Source: Marichromatium bheemlicum (GTDB lineage Bacteria > Pseudomonadota > Gammaproteobacteria > Chromatiales > Chromatiaceae). From it: 64,000 nucleotides of DNA. The position numbers and the translations under genes are program-made. Shown in pieces: positions 8,789-19,012 of this stretch. Each line of letters opens with the position of its first letter. Positions within the stretch are counted from its first letter, which is position 1. Under the pieces are notes generated by a model. That model worked only from the letters and a program-made list of their open reading frames with translations, made no database searches and was not told the DNA's origin. The stretch spans positions 62,001-126,000 of the forward strand of contig NZ_JAAXKX010000003.1 in the NCBI RefSeq assembly GCF_012276755.1, in the 5' to 3' direction.

Positions 8789-9592
8789 ATGTCCGCTTCA
8801 CCGATCACTGTCGCCTCCCTCGCCGCCATGAAGGCCCGCGGCGAGCGGATCGCTGTCCTGACCTGTTACGACGCCACCTTCGCTCGCCTGCTCGACGAGG
8901 CCGGGGTCGATGTGATGCTGATTGGCGACTCGCTGGGGATGGTCCTGCAGGGGCACTCGACCACGGTCCCAGTGACCCTCGACCAGATGGTCTATCACAC
9001 CGCCTGCGTCACCCGGGGGGCGAGTCGTGCGCTGGTGGTCGCGGATCTGCCGTTCATGTCCTATGCCACGCCCGAGCGGGCACTCGAGAGCGCCGCGCGG
9101 TTGATGCAAGAGGGTGGCGCGCAGATGGTCAAGCTCGAGGGGGGCGAGCCTTATCTCGATACCGTGCGGCTGCTGGTTACGCAGGGTGTCCCGGTGTGCG
9201 CCCACCTCGGGCTGCAGCCGCAGTCGGTCAACCAGCTCGGCGGTTACCGTTTCCAGGGCCGTGATCACGCCTCGGCCGAGCGTATCCGTCACGATGCGCT
9301 GGCAATGCAGGATGCCGGGGCCTCGCTGCTGGTGCTCGAGTGCGTGCCCCAGGCACTCGCCGCCGAGATTGCGCGCACCCTGACGATCCCGGTGATCGGT
9401 ATCGGCGCCGGGGTCGAGTGCGACGGGCAGGTGCTGGTGCTGCAGGACATGCTCGGGCTCAATCCCGGGCGTGCGCCGCGCTTCAGTCGCAACTTCATGG
9501 CCGCTGGCGGGGCGGTGCGTGAGGCCGTCGATGCTTATATCTCCGCCGTGCGCGAGGGCCAGTTCCCCGGTCCCCAGGAGACCGCTTACTAG
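8789..9592 (+). CDS. panB: 3-methyl-2-oxobutanoate hydroxymethyltransferase
   Basis: The 267-residue enzyme makes ketopantoate from 2-oxoisovalerate and 5,10-methylenetetrahydrofolate, the first committed step of pantothenate synthesis. It is full length. It shows LTCYDATFARLLDEAG near the N terminus, the Mg-binding IGDSLGMV motif, KLEGG and the GIGAG segment of the TIM barrel. The ATG has a GGAG ribosome site. It is followed by panC and panD on the same strand, so the window encodes most of the pathway to pantothenate; panE or ilvC for the ketopantoate reduction is not here. Confidence 0.97.
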   Translation: MSASPITVASLAAMKARGERIAVLTCYDATFARLLDEAGVDVMLIGDSLGMVLQGHSTTVPVTLDQMVYHTACVTRGASRALVVADLPFMSYATPERALESAARLMQEGGAQMVKLEGGEPYLDTVRLLVTQGVPVCAHLGLQPQSVNQLGGYRFQGRDHASAERIRHDALAMQDAGASLLVLECVPQALAAEIARTLTIPVIGIGAGVECDGQVLVLQDMLGLNPGRAPRFSRNFMAAGGAVREAVDAYISAVREGQFPGPQETAY

Positions 9593-9903
9593 GCGGCGTG
9601 CACGTCTCGATTCCGCGCCTGGCCGTGACTCCGGCCGGGCGTGTGCCGTCGTCCCTGGCGCCCGGGCTCGGGCCGGGTGACGGTCGTCTCCCGGCTCCGC
9701 TCTGGGGTCGGGCTCGCAGCCTCGAGGGCTGCAGGTGGACCCGCCCCCATGCGGAGTCCTTATTGTCTGTTGGACATTGCCGAATGTCGCGGCGAACACG
9801 GCGTCGATGACCGATGATCCTCGGTCGATGCGGTGCGCGTGGCGCGGCATCCGTGGGACCGTCCCCCGGTCCCGTGCGTCGATCTGAATCAACCGAGAGA
9901 TCA
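9593..9903. other. panB-panC spacer, nothing assigned
   Basis: The 311 bp between panB and panC contain GC-rich imperfect inverted repeats, but I found no ORF with coding character, no RNA gene and no clear promoter or terminator. The spacing suggests panC may have its own promoter, which I cannot locate. Confidence 0.4.
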
Positions 9904-10749
9904 ATGGAGCGTATCGAGCATCTTCCCAACCTGCGCGCGCGCCTGGCCGAGTGGCGCGCGGCCGGCGAGCGCATCGCCCTGGTGCCGACCATGGGCAATC
10001 TGCATCAGGGGCATCTGGCCCTGGTACGAGCGGCGGCAGAGCGCGCCGACCGGGTGGTGGTGAGCATCTTCGTCAACCCGCTGCAGTTCAGTCCCAATGA
10101 GGACCTCGATGCCTATCCGCGGACCCCGGAGGCCGATCGCGAGAAGCTTGCTGCCGGCGGTTGCGACCTGCTCTTCGCACCCGCGGTTGCAACCATCTAC
10201 CCCCATGGTCAGGCGGGGCAGACCCGGGTCGAGGTGCCGGGGATCTCCGAGCAGTTCTGTGGTGCTAGCCGTCCCGGACACTTCGTCGGCGTGGCGACTA
10301 TCGTCTGCAAGCTGTTCAATATGGTGCAACCGGACGTGGCGGTGTTCGGTGAGAAGGACTTCCAGCAGGTGCTGGTGATCCGGCGGATGGTCGAGGACCT
10401 GTCGATCCCGGTGGAGATCCATGGCGTTGAGACGGTGCGCGAGCCCGACGGTCTGGCGCGCAGCTCGCGTAACGCCTATCTCAGTAGCGCCGAGCGCGCT
10501 CGGGCGCCGGCGCTCAACCGCGTGCTCGAGGATGCCGCTGCGGGCGTGCGCACCGGTCGTCCGCTCGCCGAGTTGGAGCAGGCCGCCAGGCAGGCGCTCG
10601 AGGCCGAGGGCTTTGTGCCCGAGTACTTCAAGGTCTGTCGGGCGGCCGATCTGGCCGCGCCCGGCGGTGGGGACGCCGATCTGGTGATCCTCGCGGCGGC
10701 TCGCTTGGGTCGCGCTCGGTTGATCGACAACCGTCGGGTACGACGCTGA
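9904..10749 (+). CDS. panC: Pantothenate synthetase
   Basis: The 281-residue ligase condenses pantoate with beta-alanine using ATP, through a pantoyl-adenylate. Visible motifs are [14 protein letters not shown] (the HIGH-like nucleotide site), VFGEKDFQQ and the KMSKS-like region around RSSRNAYLS. Length matches the family. The chosen ATG begins [10 protein letters not shown], and a GAGAG ribosome site precedes it. It is flanked by panB and panD, which supply its two substrates. Confidence 0.97.
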   Translation: MERIEHLPNLRARLAEWRAAGERIALVPTMGNLHQGHLALVRAAAERADRVVVSIFVNPLQFSPNEDLDAYPRTPEADREKLAAGGCDLLFAPAVATIYPHGQAGQTRVEVPGISEQFCGASRPGHFVGVATIVCKLFNMVQPDVAVFGEKDFQQVLVIRRMVEDLSIPVEIHGVETVREPDGLARSSRNAYLSSAERARAPALNRVLEDAAAGVRTGRPLAELEQAARQALEAEGFVPEYFKVCRAADLAAPGGGDADLVILAAARLGRARLIDNRRVRR

Positions 10750-10917
10750 TCCTTCCGCGTTCGGGGCGTTCGGTCAGGCCGTTCCCGAACGCGCTGCGTG
10801 TTCGATGCTGCGCCGCAGCAGGGGACGCGCTAGACTAGCCTGGTCATCACATCGAATGTCCGTCGTCGGGTGACGACGGGCCTGGCCCCGGTCGGGGCCC
10901 ATCAGAGGATTGGACAC

Positions 10918-11298
10918 ATGCAATTGACCTTGCTGAAGAGCAAGCTGCATCGCGCCTGCGTGACGCATGCGGAGATGGATTACGAGGGCTCCTGCGCCAT
11001 CGACGACGAACTACTGGCGCTGGCCGGGATCCGCGAGTACGAGCAGATCCAGATCTACAACGTCGCCAACGGTGAGCGCTTCACCACCTATGCGATCCGT
11101 GCCGAGGCCGGCTCGCGGATCATCTCGGTCAATGGTGCGGCGGCGCACAAGGCCGCGCCCGGTGATCGGGTGATCATCTGTGCCTTTGCCGCCATGAGCG
11201 AGGCCGAGGCCAACGCCCACAAGCCGGCGCTGGTCTATCTCGACGAGCACAATCAGGTGCTGCGTACCGGTAATGCCATCCCCGCCCAGGCCGCCTGA
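10918..11298 (+). CDS. panD: Aspartate 1-decarboxylase proenzyme
   Basis: The 126-residue pyruvoyl enzyme makes beta-alanine from aspartate for pantothenate. The self-cleavage pair is intact as Gly24-Ser25 in YEGSC, and the N terminus [13 protein letters not shown] is typical. An AGAGGA ribosome site precedes the ATG. The gene closes the panB-panC-panD series and converges on glgA. A short hairpin, CCTGAGC-GCTCAGG at 11300-11318, could serve as a bidirectional stop. Confidence 0.97.
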   Translation: MQLTLLKSKLHRACVTHAEMDYEGSCAIDDELLALAGIREYEQIQIYNVANGERFTTYAIRAEAGSRIISVNGAAAHKAAPGDRVIICAFAAMSEAEANAHKPALVYLDEHNQVLRTGNAIPAQAA

Positions 11299-11313
11299 GC
11301 CTGAGCACCGGGC

Positions 11314-12849
11314 TCAGGCCGACAGCGCGTCGGTTTGGGCCTGTCTCTCCTCCAGCGCCGCTTCGTAGAGCCGTAGATAACGCTGCGCGCTGGCCTCCCA
11401 GCTGAAGTCCTGTGCCATACCCGTGACCGCGAGCCGGCGCCATTGCTCCGGTTGCTCGCGATAGAGGTGGCGTGCCTGATCGAGTGCGGCCTGGAGCTCC
11501 TCCGGGCGTGAGCGCTCGAACAGGAAACCGGTGGCCGTGCCAGCGGCGAGCGTGTCGGTTGCGACCGGGGTGATGGTGTCGGCCAGACCGCCGGTGCGGT
11601 GGGCGATCGGTGGCGTACCGTAGCGCAGGCTGTAGAGCTGGTTGAGCCCGCAGGGCTCGAAGCGTGAGGGCATCAGGAAACTGTCGCAACCGGCCTCGAT
11701 GCGGTGGGCGCGTTCCTCGTCATAGCCGATGAAGACCCCGACTTGACGCGGATAGGTGCTGGCGACCTCGCGCAACGCCTGTTCGGTGTGCCGGTCACCG
11801 GCCCCCTGGAGGATCACCTGGATGTTCGGGTCCTGGAGGAGCACGGGGAGAGTGGCGAGGATCAGATCGACGCCTTTCTGCTCGACCAGTCGCCCGACAT
11901 AACCGAGCAGGAAGGCCGTCTCGTGGCGCGGCAGCCCGAACTCATGCTGTAGCGCGAGCTTGTTCTCGACCTTCATGGCAAAGTGCTCGGCATCGAAGGT
12001 CCGGGTGATCACCGGGTCGGTGGTCGGGTTCCACTCCTGGTAGTCGATGCCGTTGAGAATGCCATTGAAGCGCCCGCCGAGCTGGCGCAGCAGACCGTCG
12101 AGCCCGCAACCGAAGCGCGGGGTGCGAACCTCGTCGGCGTAGGTTGGACTGACGGTGTTGACCCGGTCGGAGAAGACGATGCCCCCCTTGATGAAGGACA
12201 TGCGTTGGTGGAACTCGATCCCGGAGACGTTCCACAACGCCGCCGGCAGGCCGATACGGTCGAAGGTGGCGCGATCGAACAACCCCTGGTAGGCGAGGTT
12301 GTGGATGGTGAAGGCGGTGGCCGGGCGACCGGGTTGGTCGTGGAGGAGCGCTGGGGCGAGGCCGGTCTGCCAATCGTTGGTGTGTAGTACATCAGGTTGC
12401 CAGCCGACGGCCGGCAACCCCATGGCGAGCTGCGCGATGGCACGACACAGCAGCAGGAAGCGCTCCGGGTTGTCGCCCCAGTCGCGACCACTGATATCGG
12501 TGTAGGGACTGCCCTCGCGGTAGAAGTAATCCGGCGCATCGACCAGGTAGACGGGCAGATCGTGGTCCGGGTGCAGGCCCTCGATGATGCGCACGCTGGT
12601 GCGCGCGTCCGGGACTCGCAGCTCACAACGCGTCTTGGACGCACGCAGTTGGCGCTGCGCGCTCGGATAGGCTGGCATGATCAGGCGCGCGTCGTGGCCG
12701 AGTTGGCGCAGGGCCACGGGCAGGCTTGCGGCCACGTCGGCGAGCCCGCCGGTCTTGATCAGCGGATGGGCCTCGCTGCTCGCCACGAGGATGCGCAGCC
12801 CGCCGGGGTTCGACTGGGCAGGGGAGGTCGGGGGAACGAGGGGCTCCAT
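11314..12849 (-). CDS. glgA: Glycogen synthase (ADP-glucose type, GT5)
   Basis: The 511-residue enzyme transfers glucose from ADP-glucose to growing alpha-1,4-glucan. The N-terminal KTGGLADV motif binds ADP-glucose. The C-terminal GT-B half shows GYVGRLVEQKGVDL, the catalytic region SRFEPCGLNQLYSLRYGT and RTGGLADT. About 15 residues precede the usual N terminus. Neighbours zwf and pgi suggest a locus for storage carbon and hexose-phosphate flow; other glycogen genes (glgB, glgC, glgP) are not in the window. Confidence 0.96.
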   Translation of the reverse strand: MEPLVPPTSPAQSNPGGLRILVASSEAHPLIKTGGLADVAASLPVALRQLGHDARLIMPAYPSAQRQLRASKTRCELRVPDARTSVRIIEGLHPDHDLPVYLVDAPDYFYREGSPYTDISGRDWGDNPERFLLLCRAIAQLAMGLPAVGWQPDVLHTNDWQTGLAPALLHDQPGRPATAFTIHNLAYQGLFDRATFDRIGLPAALWNVSGIEFHQRMSFIKGGIVFSDRVNTVSPTYADEVRTPRFGCGLDGLLRQLGGRFNGILNGIDYQEWNPTTDPVITRTFDAEHFAMKVENKLALQHEFGLPRHETAFLLGYVGRLVEQKGVDLILATLPVLLQDPNIQVILQGAGDRHTEQALREVASTYPRQVGVFIGYDEERAHRIEAGCDSFLMPSRFEPCGLNQLYSLRYGTPPIAHRTGGLADTITPVATDTLAAGTATGFLFERSRPEELQAALDQARHLYREQPEQWRRLAVTGMAQDFSWEASAQRYLRLYEAALEERQAQTDALSA

Positions 12850-12959
12850 GAACGGTCCTTGGGCTCGGGGGAGTGCGGCGGGAAGGGCCGCTTCCGGCTT
12901 GGCAATAGAGTGACAGCCATCAAATTAGCATATTTGTGCACTCGCGAGATAATCCAGCC

Positions 12960-14429
12960 ATGTCCGATCCCTGCACCCTATTGATCTTCGGGGCCACGGG
13001 CCATCTGGTCGAGCACAAGCTGTTGCCTGCGCTCTATGGGCTTGAGGCGGCCGGGCGCTTGCACCCGGCCACCCGCGTGGTCGGTGTCGGTCGCCGTCCC
13101 TGGACGGGTCAGGTGTGGCGCGACCGGGTCGGCGCAGCGCTGGCCGAGCGGCGCACCTGCGAGCAGGCGGTGCTGCAGCGTCTGCTCGAGCGCTTGACCT
13201 TCGTCACCCTCGATTTGGAGCGCGCCGAGGACTTCACGCGGCTGGCCGAATGCCTGCGGGCCCTGCCCAAGGCGCCGAGCAATCTATTGAGCTACCTGGC
13301 CATCGCCCCCGAGTTCCATGCCGGGGTCGCCGAGCGACTCGCTGCCGCCGGTCTCGCGAATCGGTCCGGCGGTTGGTCGCGATTGGTGGTGGAGAAGCCC
13401 TTCGGCCTGGATCTGGAGGGCGCGCGGTTGCTCGAGCAACGGTTGGGCGCGGTCTTTCCGCGCGAGGAGATCTATCGTATCGATCACTATCTGGGCAAGA
13501 GCACGGTGCAGAACGTGCTCGTGTTCCGCTTCGCCAACCTGTTGCTCGAGCCGTTGTGGAATCGTCACTACATCGACCATGTGCAGATCTCCCACGCCGA
13601 GTCCCAGGGGATCGGCGCGCGCGCCGGTTTCTACGACGGGGTCGGTGCGTTGCGCGACATGATCCAGAGTCATCTGCTGCAGTTGCTCACCCTGGTGGCG
13701 ATGGAGCCGCCGGCAAGTCTCGATGCCGACGCGCTGCGCGACGAGAAGGTGAAGGTGCTGCGCTCGATCCGACCGATCGCCCGTGATGCCGTCCATGCCC
13801 ATGCGCTGCGCGCCCAGTATGGCGCCGGTCGCATCGGCGAGACGACGGTGTCGGGCTATCGTGACGAGCCCGGGGTGGCGGAGGAGAGCACGACTGAGAC
13901 CTATGCCGCACTCAAGCTCTATATTGATAACTGGCGCTGGCGCAACGTTCCCTTCTTCCTGCGTACCGGTAAGCGGATGGCGAGCAACGAGTCGCTGATC
14001 GCCATCCGCTTCAAGCACCCGCCCCAGCAGCTCTTCCAGCACACCGCGATCGAGCGGCTGCGGCCGAACTGGTTGCTGCTCGGCATCCAGCCGCACGAGT
14101 GCATGCGCATCGAGCTGCAGGTCAAGCACCCGGGGTTGGAGCTGCGTACCCAGACCGAGCGGCTCGACGCCAGCAGCTGTGGCCTGCCGCCGGATCACAT
14201 CGACGCCTACGAGGCACTGATCCTCGATGTCATCACCGGCGATCGTACCCACTTTCTGCGTGCCGACGAGGTCGAGTGGGCGTGGCGGGTGATCGACCCG
14301 GTGCTCAAGCGCTGGGCGGTCGAGCGCGAGTTCATCCACACCTATGCCGCTGGCTCCTGGGGCCCGTCCGAGGCCAGCCGCCTGTTCGACCGCGACGACC
14401 AGGACTGGCGCAACGCCCTGGCTGGCTGA
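12960..14429 (+). CDS. zwf: Glucose-6-phosphate 1-dehydrogenase
   Basis: The 489-residue enzyme oxidizes glucose 6-phosphate to 6-phosphogluconolactone with NAD(P). The Rossmann motif [16 protein letters not shown] is at the N terminus, and the active-site peptide RIDHYLGK is intact. Later EKPFGLD and [16 protein letters not shown]-type segments fit the family. I chose ATG 12960; a GTG eight codons upstream is possible. It is divergent from glgA and followed by pgi after a repeat-rich spacer. No lactonase gene (pgl) follows. Confidence 0.96.
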   Translation: MSDPCTLLIFGATGHLVEHKLLPALYGLEAAGRLHPATRVVGVGRRPWTGQVWRDRVGAALAERRTCEQAVLQRLLERLTFVTLDLERAEDFTRLAECLRALPKAPSNLLSYLAIAPEFHAGVAERLAAAGLANRSGGWSRLVVEKPFGLDLEGARLLEQRLGAVFPREEIYRIDHYLGKSTVQNVLVFRFANLLLEPLWNRHYIDHVQISHAESQGIGARAGFYDGVGALRDMIQSHLLQLLTLVAMEPPASLDADALRDEKVKVLRSIRPIARDAVHAHALRAQYGAGRIGETTVSGYRDEPGVAEESTTETYAALKLYIDNWRWRNVPFFLRTGKRMASNESLIAIRFKHPPQQLFQHTAIERLRPNWLLLGIQPHECMRIELQVKHPGLELRTQTERLDASSCGLPPDHIDAYEALILDVITGDRTHFLRADEVEWAWRVIDPVLKRWAVEREFIHTYAAGSWGPSEASRLFDRDDQDWRNALAG

Positions 14430-14845
14430 GGGCGGGGGTCTCAACTACCAGCCGCCAGTCATCAGCCGCCAGCCATCAGCTATCAGCCACCAGCCGCCAG
14501 CCATCAGCTATCAGCGGTCAGCCGCCAGTCATCAGCCACCCGCGCCAGCCATCGGCCAACGGTCGCCAGCGGGATCAGCCGCGGCGGTGTCCGCACCCCC
14601 ATCCGGCGACCCACCGACGGGCGTGCGTTCTGGACGCCCGTGGTTGAGGGTAGGCTGGAGGCTGATCGCTGGACGCTTCTCCCTCTTCGCGACCTTCGCG
14701 GCTTTGCGGTTCAATCATCCTGGCCGCTGGCCGCCCGACATCGGGTCGTCATCGTGATCCGAGTATGCTGTCGCGGTGTGGTCGCCGGGGCGCGTGGTGG
14801 CGCTGTGGTCGACCGTCCATTCTCACGTTTGCAAGGAGAGTCTGC
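14430..14845. repeat. Repeat-rich zwf-pgi spacer
   Basis: The 416-bp spacer holds a tandem heptamer array (14447-14537) and, at about 14640-14716, a minus-oriented hairpin-arm repeat with core CCTTCGCGGCTTTGCGGTT. That repeat is preceded by the complement of the TCCAGCG-ATCAGCC-TCCAGCC heptamers also seen at 460-490 and 735-760. No gene is credible here. The pgi ribosome site AAGGAGAG is at the right edge. Confidence 0.85.
14447..14537. repeat. Degenerate heptamer tandem array (NNCAGCC)13
   Basis: Thirteen consecutive 7-base units follow NNCAGCC, with variants ACCAGCC, GCCAGTC, ATCAGCC, GCCAGCC and ATCAGCT. The register is unbroken over 91 bases. The units alternate in a semi-regular order rather than being identical, unlike the perfect array at 841-896. 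Confidence 0.9.
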
Positions 14846-16507
14846 ATGTCGTTGATCAGTCAAACCCCGCAATGGCAGGCGTTGCAGCAGCATTGGGAGG
14901 AGATGCGCGCGCTCCATCTGCGCACCCTGTTCGCGCGCGATCCCGACCGTGCCGAGCGGATGCGGCTGTCGGTCGCCGGCCTGCACCTGGACTATTCCAA
15001 GAACCTGCTCACCGACGAGACCCTGCGTCTGTTGCTGGAGTTGGCGCGCGCGGCCGACCTGCCCGGCTGGCAGGCGCGTCTCTACGGTGGCGAGCCGATC
15101 AATGTCACCGAGCAGCGCGCGGTGCTGCACATGGCGTTGCGCAACCGTAGCAATCGACCGATGCTGGTCGACGGTGAGGACGTGATGCCACGTGTCAATG
15201 GCGTGCTCGCCCGTATCGAGCGCTTCGTCGGCGAGGTGCGCTCGGGGCGCTGGACCGGGCACACCGGGCGGCGCATCAGCGATGTGGTCAACATCGGTAT
15301 CGGCGGATCCAACCTCGGGCCGAAGATGGTGTGCGCCGCGCTCTCACCCTATTGCACCGATCAGTTACGGGTGCACTTCGTCTCCAACGTCGATGCCACC
15401 CATCTGGTCGAGACGCTGCGCGGGCTCGACCCGGAGACGACGCTGTTTGTGGTCGCCTCCAAGACCTTCTCCACCCAGGAGACCATGACTAACGCGGCGA
15501 GCGCCCGCGACTGGTTGCTCGCGGCGCTGGGTGAGACGGCTGCGGTGGCGCGTCACTTCGTCGCCGTCTCCACCAATGCCGAGCGGGTGTCGGCCTTCGG
15601 TATCGATACTACCAACATGTTCGAGTTCTGGGACTGGGTCGGCGGGCGCTATTCGCTGTGGTCGGCGATCGGGTTGCCGATCGCGCTGGCGGTGGGTTTC
15701 GAGCGCTTCGTCGAGTTGCTGGAGGGTGCGCACGCGATCGATGAGCATCATCGCACCGCGCCGCTCGAGCGCAATATGCCGGTGCTGCTCGGGCTGATCG
15801 GGGTGTGGTATGCCAATTTCGCCGGGGCGCGCACCCACGCCGTGCTGCCCTACGACCAGTCGTTGCGGTTGCTGCCGGCCTATCTGCAACAGGGCGACAT
15901 GGAGAGCAACGGCAAGCGGGTCGGGCGCGACGGCGCGACCCTCGACTACACCACCGGTCCGGTGGTCTGGGGCGAGCCCGGCACCGATGGTCAGCACGCC
16001 TTCTACCAGCTCATCCACCAGGGCACCCAGATGATCCCGGCCGACTTCATCGGCGCCGCGCGCAGCCATCATGAACTCGGCGATCATCACGACAAGCTGA
16101 TGGCCAACTGTTTCGCTCAGACCGAGGCGTTGATGCGCGGGCGCACCCTGGATGAGGCGCGCGCCGAGCTGCGGGCCGCCGGTCTGTCCGACGAGCGGAT
16201 CGAGGCACTCGCCCCGCATCGTGTCTTTCCCGGCAACCGCCCGACCAACACCATCCTGATGACGCAGCTGACGCCCTTCACCTTGGGCGCGCTGATCGCC
16301 CTCTATGAGCAGCGGATCTTCACCCAGGGGGCGATCTGGGGGATCAACTCCTTTGATCAGTGGGGCGTCGAGCTGGGCAAGCAGCTCGCCGGGGTGATCC
16401 TCGGTGAACTCAAATCCGGGGTAGCGGGCGAGGCGCATGATGCCTCCACGCGTGCACTCCTGGAGCAGTATCTGCACCTGCGTGGTGCAGCCAAGGCCAG
16501 CGCTTGA
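14846..16507 (+). CDS. pgi: Glucose-6-phosphate isomerase
   Basis: The 553-residue enzyme interconverts glucose 6-phosphate and fructose 6-phosphate. The two PGI signatures appear as the [15 protein letters not shown] region and the C-terminal [13 protein letters not shown]. The sugar-phosphate loop [12 protein letters not shown] and the catalytic ESNGK are intact. Length matches E. coli Pgi closely. The ATG at 14846 has an AAGGAGAG ribosome site; longer upstream reading is through the repeat spacer and is rejected. It links zwf/glgA flux with the Calvin cycle products of this autotroph. Confidence 0.97.
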   Translation: MSLISQTPQWQALQQHWEEMRALHLRTLFARDPDRAERMRLSVAGLHLDYSKNLLTDETLRLLLELARAADLPGWQARLYGGEPINVTEQRAVLHMALRNRSNRPMLVDGEDVMPRVNGVLARIERFVGEVRSGRWTGHTGRRISDVVNIGIGGSNLGPKMVCAALSPYCTDQLRVHFVSNVDATHLVETLRGLDPETTLFVVASKTFSTQETMTNAASARDWLLAALGETAAVARHFVAVSTNAERVSAFGIDTTNMFEFWDWVGGRYSLWSAIGLPIALAVGFERFVELLEGAHAIDEHHRTAPLERNMPVLLGLIGVWYANFAGARTHAVLPYDQSLRLLPAYLQQGDMESNGKRVGRDGATLDYTTGPVVWGEPGTDGQHAFYQLIHQGTQMIPADFIGAARSHHELGDHHDKLMANCFAQTEALMRGRTLDEARAELRAAGLSDERIEALAPHRVFPGNRPTNTILMTQLTPFTLGALIALYEQRIFTQGAIWGINSFDQWGVELGKQLAGVILGELKSGVAGEAHDASTRALLEQYLHLRGAAKASA

Positions 16508-16985
16508 GGCCCTGTCGGGTCGCCGCCGATCGGGCGCAGGCGCGTTGAATCGTGTGCCACGCTGCCCAACCTTCTCCTCTGAGGTGATGTCGGTAGACGG
16601 CGCCCGGCAGCGGGGCGCGGCGGTGGTCGCGACCCGGTCCTCGATCACCTCTGCCGACATCCCTGTGGGGCCGGCCCGATAGCCGCCGCGCCGGCGTGGC
16701 ACACCCGTCGAGGCGGGATACGGGGCAGGTCCTGTCTCGATGCACCGAACAGACGCAGCGGTCGAACCTGTGGTCATGGCTTGGGTCATAGACTGCGGTC
16801 GCCGCTGCCGAGACGGCCCGATCTGCGCGGGTCGTTCCAGGCGCTCCAGCGGGGACGCTGGTCGATGGCCTGAATCTTGCGCTCCACCTGGAGGCTCTTG
16901 TGTTCCGTTTCGTCCGTCCCGAGCCTTCGGCTGAGCCGGAGCCGGATTGCGCAGGCACACTCAGGTTCCGAGGAGAGGTAAGTCT
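16508..16985. other. pgi-prkA spacer, promoter region of the prkA operon
   Basis: This 478-bp spacer must carry the promoter of the prkA-yeaH-spoVR operon. I looked for a sigma-54 site (a TGGCAC at about 16697 lacks the GC half) and for sigma-70 boxes and found none that I can defend. Open frames here have no family resemblance. The prkA ribosome site GAGGAGAGG is at the right edge. Confidence 0.4.
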
Positions 16986-18908
16986 ATGTCGATCTTCGAA
17001 CGCTACCAGGCGCGCTACGAGGCCTCCCGCGAGGAGGTGCTGACCCTGGATGAATACCTGGCACTCTGCAGGACCGAACCCGGTGCCTATGCCAGCGCCC
17101 CAGAGCGCTTGCTGCAGGCCATCGGTGAACCAGAGCTGATCAACACCAGCGACGACCCACGGCTGAGTCGGATCTTCCAGAACAAGGTGATCAAGCGCTA
17201 TCCGGCCTTCTCCGAGTTCTATGGTATGGAGGAGTCGATCGAACACCTCGTCTCCTATCTCAAGCACGCCGCTCAGGGGCTCGAGGAGAGGAAGCAGATC
17301 CTTTACCTGCTCGGTCCGGTCGGCGGCGGTAAGTCCTCGCTGGCCGAGAAGCTCAAGGAGCTGATGGAGCTGGTGCCCTTCTACGCCATCCAGGGCTCGC
17401 CGGTGTTCGAGTCGCCGCTGGGACTGTTCTCGCCCGAGGAGGATGGTCAGATCCTTGAGGACGACTACGGTATCCCCAGGCGCTATCTGCGCACCATCAT
17501 GTCACCCTGGGCGGTGAAGCGGCTACAGGAGTACCACGGCGACATCACCCGCTTCCGGGTGGTCAAGGTCTATCCCTCGGTACTCGAGCAGATCGCCGTG
17601 GCCAAGACCGAGCCGGGCGACGAGAACAATCAGGACATCTCCTCTTTGGTGGGTAAGGTCGACATCCGCCAGCTCGAGCGCTTTGCCCAGCACGACGCCG
17701 ATGCCTACAGCTACTCCGGCGCGCTGTGTCGTGCCAACCAGGGCATCATGGAGTTCGTCGAGATGTTCAAGGCACCGATCAAGGTGCTGCACCCACTGCT
17801 CACCGCCACCCAGGAGGGTAACTACAACGGTACCGAGGGGCTCTCGGCGCTGCCCTTCCAGGGCATCATCCTCGCCCACTCCAACGAATCGGAGTGGCAG
17901 AGCTTCCGTAACAACAAGAACAACGAGGCCTTCCTCGATCGCGTCTATATCGTCAAGGTGCCCTACTGCCTGCGCGTCGACGAGGAGGTCTGCATCTACG
18001 ACAAGCTGCTCGCCAACAGCTCTCTCGCGCACGCGCCCTGCGCCCCGGGGACCCTGGAGATGATGGCGCAGTTCTCGGTGTTGACCCGGCTCAAGGAACC
18101 GGAGAACTCCAGCGTCTACTCGAAGATGCGGGTCTACAACGGCGAGAACCTCAAGGACACCGACCCCAAGGCCAAGTCGGTGCAGGAGTACCGTGACTAT
18201 GCCGGGGTCGACGAGGGGATGAGCGGGATCTCCACCCGCTTTGCCTTCAAGATCCTCTCTCAGGTGTTCAACTTCGATCACGCCGAGGTCGCCGCCAACC
18301 CGGTGCACCTGCTCTATGTGCTCGAGCGCCAGATCGCCCGCGAGCAGCTCCCGCCCGAGGTGCAGGAGCGCTATCTCGGCTTCATCAAGCAGTACCTGGC
18401 GCCGCGCTACGCCGAGTTCATCGGCAAGGAGCTGCAGACGGCCTATCTCGAGTCCTATGCCGAGTACGGTCAGAACATCTTCGATCGCTATGTCACCTTC
18501 GCCGACTACTGGATCCAAGATCAGGAGTACCGCGACCCCGATACCGGTGAGATGCTCGACCGCGCCTCGCTCAACGAGGAGCTGGAGAAGATCGAGAAGC
18601 CGGCGGGGATCTCCAACCCCAAGGACTTCCGCAACGAGATCGTCAACTTCGTGTTGCGTGCCCGTGCCAACAACGGTGGGGCCAACCCGCGCTGGACCAG
18701 CTATGAAAAGCTGCGCCTGGTGATCGAGAAGAAGATGTTCTCCAACACCGAGGAATTACTGCCGGTGATCTCCTTCAACGCCAAGGCCTCGGCCGACGAG
18801 CAGAAGAAGCACGACCAGTTCGTCGACCGCATGACCGAGAAGGGCTACACCCCCAAACAGGTGCGGTTGCTCTCGGAGTGGTATCTGCGGGTGCGCAAGG
18901 CGCACTGA
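16986..18908 (+). CDS. prkA: PrkA-family serine protein kinase (YeaG-like)
   Basis: The 640-residue protein has an N-terminal AAA-like domain with Walker A GPVGGGKSS at residues 110-118, and a C-terminal PrkA kinase-like region. E. coli YeaG, of similar size, is a stress- and starvation-induced member. The N terminus MSIFERYQARYE is typical of the family. A strong GAGGAGAGG ribosome site precedes it. It is followed by yeaH and spoVR, a conserved trio in proteobacteria. Biochemical targets in this organism are unknown. Confidence 0.95.
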   Translation: MSIFERYQARYEASREEVLTLDEYLALCRTEPGAYASAPERLLQAIGEPELINTSDDPRLSRIFQNKVIKRYPAFSEFYGMEESIEHLVSYLKHAAQGLEERKQILYLLGPVGGGKSSLAEKLKELMELVPFYAIQGSPVFESPLGLFSPEEDGQILEDDYGIPRRYLRTIMSPWAVKRLQEYHGDITRFRVVKVYPSVLEQIAVAKTEPGDENNQDISSLVGKVDIRQLERFAQHDADAYSYSGALCRANQGIMEFVEMFKAPIKVLHPLLTATQEGNYNGTEGLSALPFQGIILAHSNESEWQSFRNNKNNEAFLDRVYIVKVPYCLRVDEEVCIYDKLLANSSLAHAPCAPGTLEMMAQFSVLTRLKEPENSSVYSKMRVYNGENLKDTDPKAKSVQEYRDYAGVDEGMSGISTRFAFKILSQVFNFDHAEVAANPVHLLYVLERQIAREQLPPEVQERYLGFIKQYLAPRYAEFIGKELQTAYLESYAEYGQNIFDRYVTFADYWIQDQEYRDPDTGEMLDRASLNEELEKIEKPAGISNPKDFRNEIVNFVLRARANNGGANPRWTSYEKLRLVIEKKMFSNTEELLPVISFNAKASADEQKKHDQFVDRMTEKGYTPKQVRLLSEWYLRVRKAH

Positions 18909-19012
18909 GTCGATCGCAGGTGACGGGCGCCCGCCGCCGAGGTGGGCGCACCCCGACCGTGCCGGAGGCGTTGTCCGGTGCGGTCCTCAGCAACGGTGAG
19001 CGAAGCGGTCCT

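Noticed and set aside
13284-14444. 386-codon frame opposite zwf
   Set aside because: It is an antisense shadow of zwf with no recognisable motif or ribosome site.
14447-14537. Heptamer array as a CRISPR array
   Set aside because: Units are only 7 bases with no unique spacers and no cas genes nearby.
16690-16720. TGGCAC motif as a sigma-54 promoter for prkA
   Set aside because: The spacing and downstream half-site do not fit the consensus.
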